A stretch of 64,000 bases of DNA from NCBI GenBank assembly GCA_030015575.1, contig JASDDO010000026.1:448733096-448797095 (forward strand), given 5' to 3'. Below, piece by piece: positions 24,741 through 35,560 of the stretch. Below the pieces are notes generated by a model. The model worked only from the letters and a program-made list of their open reading frames with translations. It was not told where the DNA came from and ran no database searches. Position 1 is the stretch's first letter; each line of letters opens with the position of its first letter. The position numbers and the translations under genes were made by a program. The stretch is from Agapanthus africanus. Lineage: Eukaryota; Streptophyta; Magnoliopsida; Asparagales; Amaryllidaceae.

Positions 24741-24750
24741 AAGTGGGAGA
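24741..24750 (+). other. Polypurine tract of A
   Basis: AAGTGGGAGA, one base before the A 3' LTR. Confidence 0.88.
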
Positions 24751-24751
24751 T

Positions 24752-26933
24752 TGTTAGTTATATGTATGCCCAATAGGCCATTACTGTACATACGATGTAT
24801 ATTGTAGTGGATGCCGGGACGTATATAGGGAGGACTTTCTTGCTCGACATGATAGTATGCAATCTGGTTGTACTTTATCTTAACATGTACTCTGACTGTC
24901 TTTAATACATGTTGATAAAGCCCTTAGGATATGTACTCGACTACTGGGACTATGTTGAGATCATACTAGTGGGGCCACGGTAGTCGACGAGTACATCCTA
25001 TAATTGTTCCTAGTCGAGGGTGTATCAAGACAGGGCATCGATGCACCAGAGTAGACTAGCGTATACGTATCTTGACCCATATGATGGGCGATAGATAATC
25101 CCATATCCATCGGTGTTTGACATCAAGGATGGTGTACGGGTGCTCAGTGGAGACTGGGTACACTGGACGGACTCGCCGAGAACTCCCAGATGGTATTATA
25201 CCTCACGTCAGATGACAGTTCTCCGGTGACACTGGTACAAAGTAGTCTGTTGACCCGAGAGCGTCATAGAGTCTTGTGTGATTCCCACTGTGCTTTGATT
25301 TCCACCTTACCACGTCCAAGAGGGTGTGCAAAACGGTGGTTTTTAGGCACAGTCTCGAATCACATGGAGGCAATGAGCGATAGGAGGGGATTCGTCTCTA
25401 CCGTTATATGGAGTAGATGTTGCGCTGTGTTCGATTGGCTATAACCGGAAATCACTGGCCAGGGTTGCTGAGATTTACTAGTAAGTGTTATTAGTAGTTT
25501 TTCGAACTTTTATAGACCTCATATCGACACGACTTATCGAGCTACTGGCGTCTGACGTTTACCATCCCTAGGCGAGATATGCGACATATCAGACGACGAG
25601 ACCGGACTGTACGGGAGTGTAACTGATTGGATTCACAGGAGTACTAGCAGGCTTGCATGTTGATCTTCTGATCGCTCAATACCCGGGTGGCCGTTACGTT
25701 TAGCAGAACGCTTGCGGCTTGTGGGTGTTTGATATGATCATCACCTACTTCCGGCGTATTGACGAGTCTTTAGAGTCCTACATAGGGGTTTCCTGGCTCA
25801 AGCGAAACGGAGTAGGAGCGCATATAAGATATGTGCGGGACCGATATTGATACGATATGAGATACCGTATTCTATTCTCGCGATTTATGACATTGATCGG
25901 TTGTATGCGATATATCCGGGTTATCGAATTAAGTGTTGATTCGATAAGTTGTTACTTTTGATATTAGTCGGTTATAGCCGAATTATTAAATCAAGAGTTG
26001 ATTTAATAATTTAATGTATAATTATATATTTGATATATTACATTACATTAACTAGTATTAGCTCACTTAAGATTTATTTTCTCACTAGTAAGTGCACATT
26101 GTTTATATGTGATATATGGAAGTGTACATGTTTGTATCATGCTTGATGATACATCAAAGATGGGTGTATGAGACTTGTACCAAGATTAGTTTTAAGATTA
26201 GGGTTATTCTTTTATCATAACATTTAATAAAAGGGTTGAACTTAGTCAAAGTAATCAAGCTTGAAGAAGCTTGGAGAAACTTTGACAAAGTCCACTCTTT
26301 TGTCATTTTTCTTGATATTCTTTAACCTAATCCCTTGGTCAATTCTCTACATGAGTTAAGCATGATAGCATAACTTACCCATGGTTACATTATTGAGGAT
26401 AATAATTCATATGATGGATTTTTATTCTTTCTTCTTCTTCTTCTTCATCATGCTCCATGAAAAGCTTGCTAGCTTTAATGGCGCCATGAGAAAAAGTGTG
26501 AGAAAATCAATTCTAAAGTGAGCCCACTTCCTACTTCTTCAACCTCTATCACTTGCCATATAGTAGAGTGTGTTCTCTTCACAATGTTCATAACCTAGTG
26601 AAGGAATAGCTTGAGTTAGTGTCTCCCCGACGTAGATCATCTTCGGCCTCGAAGTCAACGAAGCAAGCACGTTCGTTCTTCTTGTGGATCTTCTCCAGAG
26701 TCCGAAGTTCACGATCGCAGCCAACGGGACATCTACACGGAGCTATTGAAGTGAAGGACCGGATCTACAAAGGTTGTATTCCCTTTCACTTGTAGTTAAA
26801 GTTGTTAACTTGCTAGTTTTCGCCTAAACCCTAGTTTAAAGATCCGTATTAGAGTTGTTCGGCACGGCTAAAATTTTAATCGGGCATGGTTGATGTCTCA
26901 TAGAATCTTGTGAGCGTGCCTAGCAACCCTACA
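24752..26933 (+). repeat. Copia A 3' LTR
   Basis: Begins TGTTAGTTATATG after the purine tract. The end, GCCTAGCAACCCTACA at 26933, is set by likeness to the end of the B LTR. The first hundred or so bases are close to the B LTR start read on the minus strand, so A and B belong to one family in opposite orientations. Core block at 25281-25315. Predicted right TSD is GTGAT (26934-26938); its partner is outside the window. Confidence 0.8.
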
Positions 26934-27440
26934 GTGATTAGGTGTACTACGGATAGATTAGGGTTTAGAAGTAAACTAGTATAGTTTCCTAGTTACGAAC
27001 CCTAGAACAGGTTTACTCCCACACGCACACGCATGCTTATCTGTTATACTTATACCTGGATTATGAGGATAGTGGATGTTATTTGGAGATGAGCCGATGA
27101 TATTGGGCATATTGCCATGAGATCGGTGATATGATGTGGTTCGTATTTGGGATACGACATGAGATTTTTGCGGGCCTCTGGACGTGTGCTTTACACATGC
27201 ATTTATATTGACGGTATCAGTTGTACTAGACTTAGATCAGTACCCCAGTTCATGAGATATGATGATAAGGATACTGAATAATTGATGAGATGAATGTGAT
27301 ATTGACCCGTACCCAGATTTGGGATTCCGTACGATGATTTACCGTACGAGCTTTATTTGATGATAAGATCCGCACTCATGACTTGAGGATGTCATATGAT
27401 ATTGTGTCGTACGCGATACCTTTGAGACGGGATCACCGAC

Positions 27441-27443
<3 letters not shown>

Positions 27444-27476
<33 letters not shown>
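27444..27476. repeat. (AT)n microsatellite
   Basis: Pure alternating AT of 33 bases. Confidence 0.95.
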
Positions 27477-27479
<3 letters not shown>

Positions 27480-27983
27480 CTCAGATTTAGGTGGTTTCCA
27501 TACCCCTCCCGATTGACTTGTTAGTTAGATCTGTAGTTTGCTTAGTAGATGTTAGGATAGGCCGATGTCATACCTATTTCAAAAACTAACGAATCGGGAG
27601 TATTTTAAAGACAGGAAAAGGGATTCCACGGGTATTTTCAAATGACACATCTTTTCTTAAAAACACCGTAGCCCTTATTTTCCTAAAAACCCCGATTTGT
27701 CTACTTTTAAATGGCAAAACAGTATGACATAGATACATTGATTTAGATTCTGCACTGCCGTGTTTATTATTCATTTGCCGCATATTCTTGATGTTCGCAT
27801 CGCATTGCATGTTTAAATATGTTTAATGTTATATTAAAACCATGTTATTAGGACACCAGCACCATTATCGATGATGCATATGTTCCACGTACACCTGCTT
27901 GCCGGCTCACACACTTCATCATCGATAATTGCCATGTCACTACACTGTAGTACTGTTGCATTCAGGATATGACCCTTGCAAGG

Positions 27984-28281
27984 CATACTTGTGTACATAC
28001 ATATTGTACACTCATACTTGTGCAATTACATATTGTATACTCATACTTGTGCACATACATATTGTACACTCATACTTGTGCAGATACATATTGTACACTC
28101 ATACTTGTGTACTTATATATTGTACACTCATACTTGTGCACATACATATTGTACACTCATACTTGTGCACTTACATATTGTACTCATACTTGTGCACATA
28201 CATATTGTACACTCATACTTATGCACATACATATTGTACACTCATACTTGTGCACATACATATTGTACATTCATACTTATG
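27984..28281. repeat. 29-bp minisatellite, left part
   Basis: About ten imperfect copies of a 29-bp unit containing CATATTGTACACTCATACTT. All three plus-strand frames stay open across it because the unit lacks stops and its length is not a multiple of three, giving three false overlapping ORFs. G2 has inserted at its right edge and the array resumes at 37370. Confidence 0.92.
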
Positions 28282-28286
28282 CACAT
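28282..28286. repeat. Target-site duplication of G2, left copy (CACAT)
   Basis: CACAT here and at 37370-37374. CACAT is also part of the minisatellite unit, so the duplication lies in repeated sequence, but both junctions are exact. Confidence 0.85.
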
Positions 28287-28685
28287 TGATTCGTCGAAAA
28301 TACTGCATTTTTAACACGGCAATTTCCTTATCATTTGCACTCATCTAGAAGTGTTTGGTATTCATATTGCACATATTAGCAAAACAACCCTAAAATACCA
28401 GATTACATGTGTTATACTCTAAAACCAACAATTCTGAGAGAAATTGACTGTTTATCATGGCATCGCATCATCCTTGTATTGCGCAACACTTGTCTTGGAG
28501 TCTGTACAGGAAATTTCAGGAACCGAGCCAAAATTGTCAAATTGCTGATAAAAAAATACGCCAACTCAAAGATCTTTGATCTGACATTGATACAGAAGGA
28601 ATTGTAAAATTCAACATATCAGAACAATATCCAAAAGCTAGCAGAAATCCACAGTGGAAAAGTGAAGCCCTAAGCCTTCTATTGG

Positions 28686-28731
28686 GCAACGGATCCACGG
28701 CCTAAGCAGGCTTGCGCCACGGATCCGCGGC
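28686..28731 (+). repeat. GC-rich module in G2 5' LTR (decayed)
   Basis: Arms 28686-28701 and 28716-28731, spacer 28702-28715 (ctaagcaggcttgc). Compared with the 3' LTR copy (35959-36004) it has four changes, three of them G to A at CpG sites. Confidence 0.8.
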
Positions 28732-28991
28732 ATCTTGGCCACGTCATCAAGCAAATTCAGCTCCAGTACTCCTCTATCAGTTCCTACATCTCAGAAAACT
28801 GTGGCAATTTCTACAGAACTCTCGAAGCTTCTGCCAGATCAGCAAGGATGATTAAATCAAGCTAATCAACCTCCTAACAAGCCATATCTAGATGCTCCCT
28901 CCAACTAACTACTTCTAGAAGCCTCTCCCTATAACAAACTTTTGGAGGGTAATTCAAATTTTGAATTCTAGATCTAGGGTTTTGGATGGTC

Positions 28992-28998
28992 TATAAAA
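28992..28998 (+). promoter_or_regulatory. TATA box of G2 5' LTR
   Basis: TATAAAA, about 705 bp into the LTR and about 260 bp after the GC module; repeated at 36280-36286 in the 3' LTR. Confidence 0.65.
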
Positions 28999-30084
28999 GA
29001 GAGCATAGATCTAAGGTCAAGGGTTGTTCATTACTTCATTAATCTTCATCTCACCCATTTCTAACACAAGTTGACTGACACAACTTGTGCCTCAAACCCT
29101 AATTCAAAATCCAAATCCAAATTCAAGATCCCGAGTACCATTCAAGCGAGAATCCTTCAACCTTTTTAGAGCGGAGCCGATCTTCAATCGAGCAAGTGAT
29201 CCAAGCCGATCCGCGACTCAAGGAAACGAGCAAAGCCAAATCGACGATCGAGTTCATTCCTCTTGTAGTTCTTGAGCGAATTGTAACGAAATTGTTGATA
29301 AATAAAAAATGAAATTCTTTAATCTTGCTTTCTTTAAATTCTTGCATCATGATTCGATCTCAATTTGTGATTGTGGTTCTTGTTGTGATGTTTGAGTAAA
29401 ACTCCGCTCGTAAAGGAGTCGAGACGATCAATAGAATGATGATGTAACAAATCTTGAAATGATTCTTAAGTCCTACGAGTTTTGTAAACCCTAGCAAATT
29501 GAAGAATCGACGACCTAGTTTCATTGCGATACTTTCTTGACTGTGTTCGCTCGAAATTAGGGATCCACGATCGATTCTTGAATTTACTAGAGGCTAGAAT
29601 ATGAATGATATCGACGAAGGAATAAGGGATAGATGATGAAACCCTAGTTTCACATGAAATCCCTAATTCTCATTGATCATCATCGTTCTAGTATCAATTC
29701 ATCGATGGATAAGAATACGTAATCGCTAGATTTCATCACATCTATAGATCCGATCGATTCCTACGAGCCTCACTTCGATTCTTGATATTTGAATTGGAAA
29801 TCATCACAAATTCTCAATTCTTGATTTTATCGTTTCTTGTTATTAGATTTAGAGTTTTCTAATTCTTGAAATTCACTTTTAATCTTGAATTGAATTGTCT
29901 TTTCTTTCTTTTCTTTAATTTTCGACTCATCTAATTCAGTTACGAACGGATCTCACTTTCCCTGTGGACGATCCGCACTCGCTAACGCGCTACAATCGAC
30001 AACGTTATTGATTGCGGTCAAAATATTTTTGGTTGTGATCTCTATACATTTTCTACATACACACCGAGATATCATTCAATCAAA

Positions 30085-30102
30085 TGGCACCGTTGCCGGG
30101 GA
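30085..30102 (+). other. Primer-binding site of G2 (tRNA-Asp)
   Basis: TGGCACCGTTGCCGGGGA, two bases after the LTR. It matches the complement of the plant tRNA-Asp 3' end with one G-to-A change. This primer is typical of Athila-type gypsy elements. Confidence 0.88.
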
Positions 30103-31186
30103 TAGTGCGCTAATTGTTCGTATTTTGAAATTTGAGTTGAAAAGTTTATTCCATCTATATTATTAGATCTAAATTCGCACAAACCCTAAACGTGTTGTTG
30201 TGATTTGTTGTGAGGAAATCTAGGATCATTGGAGCTGGAGAAAATTTTTTCTGAAATTTCCAGAGAGCTGGGGAAGTGAACAGAAGCCTTCTGTTAAAAA
30301 CTTGTGCAGTGATCAACTAACTACACCGCGTTTCCGCGGTCTAAGGAAGCATCCGCGGCGGATCCGCCGCGGTCTGACGTCATCCCTGCACCAAAATTTC
30401 TCGGTAACCCCCTGACTTTCTTATCTTTTCCTAAATCTGCTCCAATTAACAATTTGCTGCAGGTTTCTTTGCAAATAAATCGCAGCGCCGCAAAAGCATA
30501 ATAAATTGTGCGTGTTTTGATTTTTGGTTGTTTGCAAATTAATACGGAAATTAAGGGGCAAAGACCAAATCCAGATTAGGTGGGGAGTTCATTACCCTTC
30601 CTATGCCCAAAAAAAAAAACTTGTATCCGCATTTACCCTCATTAACTAAAAAAGATCTAGAGATGACTCTAAGGACCATCGCGCTCACTTAGGACAGAAG
30701 AAGGCCATGGGTAATTCATTGCTTATCCGCGTTTCTTTTGTGGTGTCTAAGGCAAGTGTGTCGAAGGCTAGTGGTTACTTAATTAGGCCCACTACTTTCG
30801 TAGTGGAGAACCTCCCACTTACCTGGCACTTACCTGGCCACAGGAGAGACAAAGAGGCAGTGGAGGATTTATCCTGCGACTTGTCTTTTGGCAGTTAGGA
30901 GCGGTCTAGAGCTTTGACCTAGGCGACCAATAGAATTAGGGTTTTGCTTGTTGCATTTGTTGTGATTGCATCATTTTTTCAAAAATCCGTATATTTTCAA
31001 AACAAACACCACATTCATTCTTTCCCCTAATTATAAGTCACGCTGCCACTTGTACTAACCCTTTTTAGTGCAAGATAGGCTGGACACGGGATTCTAGTGC
31101 CCCGTTTAGTCCGCGTTTCCCCGATCGACTCCGAAGTCGGTATTTCTACATTTACCTCTTCTTCACCCACTACCACACCCACACAG
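30103..31186 (+). other. G2 untranslated leader
   Basis: Non-coding; homologous to the G3 leader (60030-61109). Contains the GC module with a perfect 20-bp palindrome (30325-30372). The open frame at 30707-30898 is not supported. Confidence 0.7.
30325..30372 (+). repeat. GC module and 20-bp palindrome in G2 leader
   Basis: 16-14-16 arrangement: arms 30325-30340 and 30355-30370, spacer ctaaggaagcatcc. Bases 30353-30372 form the perfect palindrome CCGCGGCGGATCCGCCGCGG. It lies about 245-290 nt after the LTR, as in G3 and close to the copia position. Confidence 0.7.
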
Positions 31187-32256
31187 ATGGATCCGTCTCC
31201 ATCGAACCTCTTTACCACTACTTTGCCGCTGTCCGTTGGTGCGCAGAATCCACCTCGCATCTCTCTCCAGGAGAGGTGCTATCCCACACGAGGTCCCCTT
31301 TCCACCTGTCTTTCCATTCCACCAGCCAACGGGGAAAATTTTGAAATAAACCCCAATACATCAACCTTCTACCAAAATTTCACTGTCTCGAGACTGAAGA
31401 CGCATATGCCATTATCACCAAATTTGAAAATGTATGCGCAATGATGGGTACTTCACAGCTTTCTGTGGATGCTATGCGTCTTCGTTTTCTCCCATTTACC
31501 TTGTGCGATATAGCCGAGAAGTGGTTGTATAACACAACCGCACATTCCATTTCAAACTGGGGAGAATTCTTCAAAGCATTCCTTAAGAAATTCTACCCAC
31601 ATTATAAGACAGCTCGAGTCCGTATCGAAATAAATCAATTCACCCAGCTTCCAAACGAACCATTTTCAAAATGTCTTGAACGCTTCAAGGATCTGTTAGT
31701 CCAATGTCCACATCACGGAATCCCCAGATGGAATCTGTGCCGAATCATATATGAGGGCATTAATCCTAACACAAGACAGACCCTTGAATCCATGTGTCAA
31801 GGCAACTTCATGACCAAAGATGATGGGGAAGCCTGGAAATTTCTAGAAGATTTCGTTGAAAAATCTTTATAGTGGGAGGGTGTGAGTCAATCGTTTTGGG
31901 ATGGCAATGATATTTCCATAGGAGTTAGAGCTGACATTTCAGCTATACACAAGAAACTCGAGACTATGGAAAACAAATTTTTAGTTGCCGCCCTAAATCA
32001 AATGTCACTCTCTAAAACTGTGTGTGGATGCTATTCTGATCCTTCTCACTTGACGGAAGAATGTCCACTAAATTCTCCGTTTCAAGGTCATGAGCATACC
32101 AATGCCGCATTTTAAAGACCTAGAAATGATCCATTTTCTTCCACATATAATCAGGGTTGGAGGAATCACCCTAACTTTGCTTCGAACCAATCACAATCTC
32201 AAAACACGTTTCCAACTCAAAACAATTTCCAAAGGGTCCCTCCGCCACAACAGTAA
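31187..32256 (+). pseudogene. G2 gag, N-terminal part, broken
   Basis: Athila-type Gag homologous to G3. The start ATG at 31187 opens MDPSPSNLF, matching the G3 start. A single-base deletion near 31343 shifts the frame. The main capsid-like block (LRFLPFTLCDIAEKWLYN...FLKKFYP...LPNEPFSKCLERFKDLLVQCP) follows at 31440-31760 and fits the plant retrotransposon Gag family. Stops follow at 31870, 32113 and 32254. The zinc-knuckle region (SDPSHLTEEC, about 32036-32068) has displaced cysteines, so metal binding is doubtful. Not translatable as a whole. Confidence 0.85.
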
Positions 32257-32265
32257 CCACTTCCA

Positions 32266-34047
32266 TTGAGTCAGTACCCTATCCAATCACAAAACATCCA
32301 AAATCCGGCCAACACTTGTGCACCACATGAAAACTCTTTGCTATTGACCGGTACAGATAATACCTCTGCACTAGCACAAACCTTGGATACTTTCATGAAA
32401 CAATCCATCCAAGGGACGGCAAGTTTGCAATCTTCCGTCGAGAATGTGATGAAGATCATTGTCTCTCAAAATGAGAATATCAAATCGATGGAAGCACAAA
32501 TTGCACAACTAAAAGCCGAAATGAGTGCAAGAGAGAAAGGTAAACTTCCAGCTCAACCTTTACCTAATTCTGGCTATTCACATCATGTGAATGCAATCAC
32601 GTTGAGATCTGGAAGAGTGCTTGACAATCACGTTAGGGGAGAGATTGATGACACTGAAAAATCTATCAATGATACCCCGGCTAAGACCTTTCCTTCCATT
32701 TCTACTTCTAATTCTGACCCCAGTTTTTCTACCCCACCACCATCTTCCGAGCCCATTCTCTGTTTTCCCAAAGGCTCGACACATCAGCCAATTTCTTCTA
32801 GTTCTCCTCGGACGGTCCCTACCTCTATTCTAGGATCGGTTCCACACACACTTCCTTCTCCTATTATGGACCCAGCGCTTATTGCTAAAGCACCTTATCC
32901 TAATCGGTTAAGGGCTATCAAATCGAGTCCACATATGGAGAAGTTTTTAGACATGTTTAAGCAAGTTAACATCAACATCCCTCTCCTAGATGCTATCCAA
33001 CAAGTTCCGTCCTATGCGAAAACTCTTAAGAACTTGTGCACTAGGAAGAGGAAGACTCAAGTGCCCAAGAAGATATTCATGGCAAAAACTGTAGACACGG
33101 CTTTCCCCCAGCAATTATCGAGAAAACGTAAGGACCCTGGCTGTCCTACTATTTCTATTTCTATTGGGGAGAAACACATCAACTGTGCTCTACTAGACCT
33201 TGGCCTTAGTGTTAACTTTCTTCCATACTCGGTTTACGAGCAACTAGGTATCGGAGTGTTAAAGCCCTCGAGCAAAACTCTCCAGATGGCTGACCGATCA
33301 ATCACCAAACCTAGGGGTGAACTGGAGGATGAGTTAATAAAAATCGGGGAATTTATATTCCCTGTGGGCTTTATTGTAATTGATACACAGCCTATAGCGA
33401 ACCCACGGAATCAAATTCCGGTGATTTTAGGTCGCCCCTTTTTGGCCACTTCCAACGCTATCATCAACTGTCGTAATGGTTCTATGACCCTATCTTTCGG
33501 GAATAGGTCAATAGAGCTGAACATTTACAAGTTGGGAAGTGTACCCTCCGAACCTACTGCTCAGGTCTGTTCTGTCGACTTAATGGATGTCGACATCAGT
33601 GAATTTGATGATCCTCATGATACTGATCTTGACTATTTTCATATGTTGTTATTTGACCTAACTATGTATCAAACACATACGGACTCTTCCACCGAGTTGT
33701 CCGGGTCAATAACTAACACCGATTATGAACTGCTTTTAGAGTCTGAAGATCACCCCGCACTTTATGATGACATTATTCTTCGGGGTATTGATGGAACTTT
33801 TGAGGAGATCTTCGCTGATGAACTCGCATTTTTGAATGACACGGGTGTTGAGATGTATCATCTCCCAAACATTGAAAATGAACCTCCACCCCTTCTTCTG
33901 AACTGTAAAAAGAATGCAAGCAATCCATCACATTCACTGCATCGTCTCTCCAAAATGAGACGCACACACATTTTATTCCACCACTTACCCTTTCCCCACT
34001 TCTTCTTCCACCAACCAGAGCACTACATTGATAAAATATTCGAATGA
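32266..34047 (+). CDS. G2 gag C-terminus plus aspartic protease, open frame
   Basis: A 593-residue open frame, in the same frame as the gag blocks upstream, so its first ATG is not a natural start. It contains a coiled-coil-like stretch (about residues 50-85), a proline-serine-rich linker, and a pepsin-like protease region with CALLDLGLSVNFLPYSVYEQ near residues 309-328. The usual DLGAS motif of this group (kept in G3) reads DLGLS here, which probably damages the active site. After about residue 420 it no longer matches G3 and becomes acidic. It ends without RT, RNase H or integrase. Probably a pseudogene. Confidence 0.75.
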   Translation: MSQYPIQSQNIQNPANTCAPHENSLLLTGTDNTSALAQTLDTFMKQSIQGTASLQSSVENVMKIIVSQNENIKSMEAQIAQLKAEMSAREKGKLPAQPLPNSGYSHHVNAITLRSGRVLDNHVRGEIDDTEKSINDTPAKTFPSISTSNSDPSFSTPPPSSEPILCFPKGSTHQPISSSSPRTVPTSILGSVPHTLPSPIMDPALIAKAPYPNRLRAIKSSPHMEKFLDMFKQVNINIPLLDAIQQVPSYAKTLKNLCTRKRKTQVPKKIFMAKTVDTAFPQQLSRKRKDPGCPTISISIGEKHINCALLDLGLSVNFLPYSVYEQLGIGVLKPSSKTLQMADRSITKPRGELEDELIKIGEFIFPVGFIVIDTQPIANPRNQIPVILGRPFLATSNAIINCRNGSMTLSFGNRSIELNIYKLGSVPSEPTAQVCSVDLMDVDISEFDDPHDTDLDYFHMLLFDLTMYQTHTDSSTELSGSITNTDYELLLESEDHPALYDDIILRGIDGTFEEIFADELAFLNDTGVEMYHLPNIENEPPPLLLNCKKNASNPSHSLHRLSKMRRTHILFHHLPFPHFFFHQPEHYIDKIFE

Positions 34048-34302
34048 TTGGTGTTAATTTTCGGTCTTTGCAAAGCTTGGCATCGACCACTGATTTTTGA
34101 CCCTCTCATATGATTTTCAAAGATTAACATTGTTTAACTCAAGTTTGTGGGGGGGGGGGTATAATCTGGCTCCCGAAAAGAAAATTTTTTACAAAATGAT
34201 GAGCGAAAGAATAAATTTGGGGGAGGATCTTCACTTATATATTTTGCCCCCATTAATAAATTTCCTCCCAGGCTTACAGTTTTTGTAGATTTAGCGGATG
34301 GC

Positions 34303-34320
34303 AACAGTGAGGACACTGTT
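34303..34320 (+). repeat. AACAGTG hairpin before purine tract in G2
   Basis: AACAGTG-AGGA-CACTGTT, a perfect 7-bp stem with a 4-nt loop, followed at 34327 by AAGTTTGGGGAAGG. The same hairpin is in G3 and, with changes, twice in G1. Confidence 0.75.
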
Positions 34321-35381
34321 GAAAACAAGTTTGGGGAAGGTTTGTGCTTATTTTCGCATCATTTGCATCATACTTTGCATAAGCACAAAACATTTTCAAA
34401 ACCTATAAAAATTAAAAAAAAATTCAAAAAAATAAAAATATTTTTGTACATAAATAAGATAATAAAAAATTAGATAGTGAAAAATTACATCCATGAGATT
34501 ATAAAAATTTAAGAAAACCAAGAAAATTAGAAGTTTTCTTATACGAACTAGTAATAAGTAGTTATAAGCCGTTGTCCTAAGGGTTAGTAAGATGAAAGAA
34601 GTCACTAATCTGAGGATAAAAATAAGTCTGAAAAATAATTCCTATTCTGGAAGCCAAACATTTTGAACGTTGATACCCTACAATTCGCACTTACACACGT
34701 CTTGAAACTCGGGATAGTAGAGGATATCTTGAAATGCTCTTGTCTAAAAGCCAAAGTATGAAGGAAATAAAAAATAAAAGAAATGAAGAAAATATAAAAT
34801 GTTGAGAAAAAAAAATGGACACTTGTTTTGTTATCGCCAAGGTAGCAATAAAAAAATATAGCGAGGGTGCCTCTTCACCTAGTGCCTTAGACCAACTAGT
34901 CTGGGAGTCACTGCTAAGCCTTAGATGGTACAAGACGAGGAAAAACACCAAATAAGCAAGCACATGAGTAATCGGTCGGTTAGTACCTCAAAAAGTATTA
35001 ACGGTCGCATGAAAATGTGTGAGCAAATTCATCTAAATATTCATTAATTAAAAAGTACTGAGGTGGATGGACAAGAGTATGATAGCTTGAATTGAATTCT
35101 CCGGGTGTAGGGATGTCTTTTACACACACGTAGGGTTATATGATCGATGTTTGGAAGAAAGATAGGAATAAAGAAATAAGACGATGTTTTATTGAGGGAT
35201 GATGTGATTTCTAAAATTTTTTCATGACTATTAAGATAGGGCTCATGACAACCGAAAAACTAGCATAGTTGGAAACCATAATTTTCAAGGCCTTTCTTTT
35301 ACAATTCTTGTCTTTAAATGTAATATTCATGATCTTCCTTTTATTATTGGATTTTGTGGGTGCAATCCGCCGAAAACCCTC

Positions 35382-35449
35382 AGGAGACAACACTCCTCCT
35401 ACTAGGGACACCTAGAGGTTTAAAGGCTTGTTGCACGTGCTCAGTGCAA
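35382..35449 (+). repeat. Three-hairpin block before G2 3' LTR
   Basis: AGGAG-acaaca-CTCCT (35382-35397), CTAGG-gaca-CCTAG (35402-35415) and TTGCAC-gtgctca-GTGCAA (35431-35449). It is part of a block of about 120 nt that is nearly the same in G1 and G3. The last stem ends 111 nt before the 3' LTR. Confidence 0.8.
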
Positions 35450-35560
35450 TCGTGTTGCCTACGACAGTGTGCTAGTTAGTTTTTCTCTTTCTTTATTTTC
35501 TCCTTCTCTTTTTAATAAAACAGTTCGCTCGAGACGACCGAAAATAAGTTTGGTGGAATT

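Larger units (their letters stand above)
26934..28286 (+). mobile_element. F: probable gypsy-type LTR, left visible part
   Basis: Non-coding sequence between the A 3' LTR and G2. It continues at 37370 after G2. No LTR start is seen at its left edge, which is expected if A inserted inside it. It contains an AT run and a 29-bp minisatellite. The assignment rests mainly on the far end (39328), which has a TTTCGGGTCGTGACA ending common in plant Ty3/gypsy LTRs. Other origins are possible. Confidence 0.4.
28287..30082 (+). repeat. G2 5' LTR
   Basis: 1,796 bp, from TGATTCGTCGAAAATACTGC to ATTCAATCA; matches 35561-37369. A TATA box (TATAAAA) is at 28992-28998. The GC module lies at 28686-28731. Confidence 0.93.
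34048..35560 (+). other. G2 3' untranslated region
   Basis: Non-coding. It holds several PPT-like tracts (34141-34159 with an 11-G run, 34213-34227, 34327-34340), a hairpin (34303-34320), a block of three hairpins (35382-35449) and the final purine tract (about 35546-35560). Homologous to 53053-54495 of G3. Confidence 0.7.

Noticed and set aside
26934..26960. Start of the F LTR at TGATTAGG (26935)
   Set aside because: No matching TSD or second copy; A is more simply inserted inside F, whose start would then lie outside the window.
27984..28286. CRISPR-like array
   Set aside because: Units are contiguous 29-bp imperfect tandem copies with no unique spacers, in a plant nuclear context.
27929..28348. 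Three overlapping open frames rich in HTYCTLIL-type repeats
   Set aside because: They are three readings of the 29-bp minisatellite; no sequence constraint on protein is evident.
30707..30898. Short ORF in the G2 leader
   Set aside because: The homologous G3 leader does not preserve the frame.
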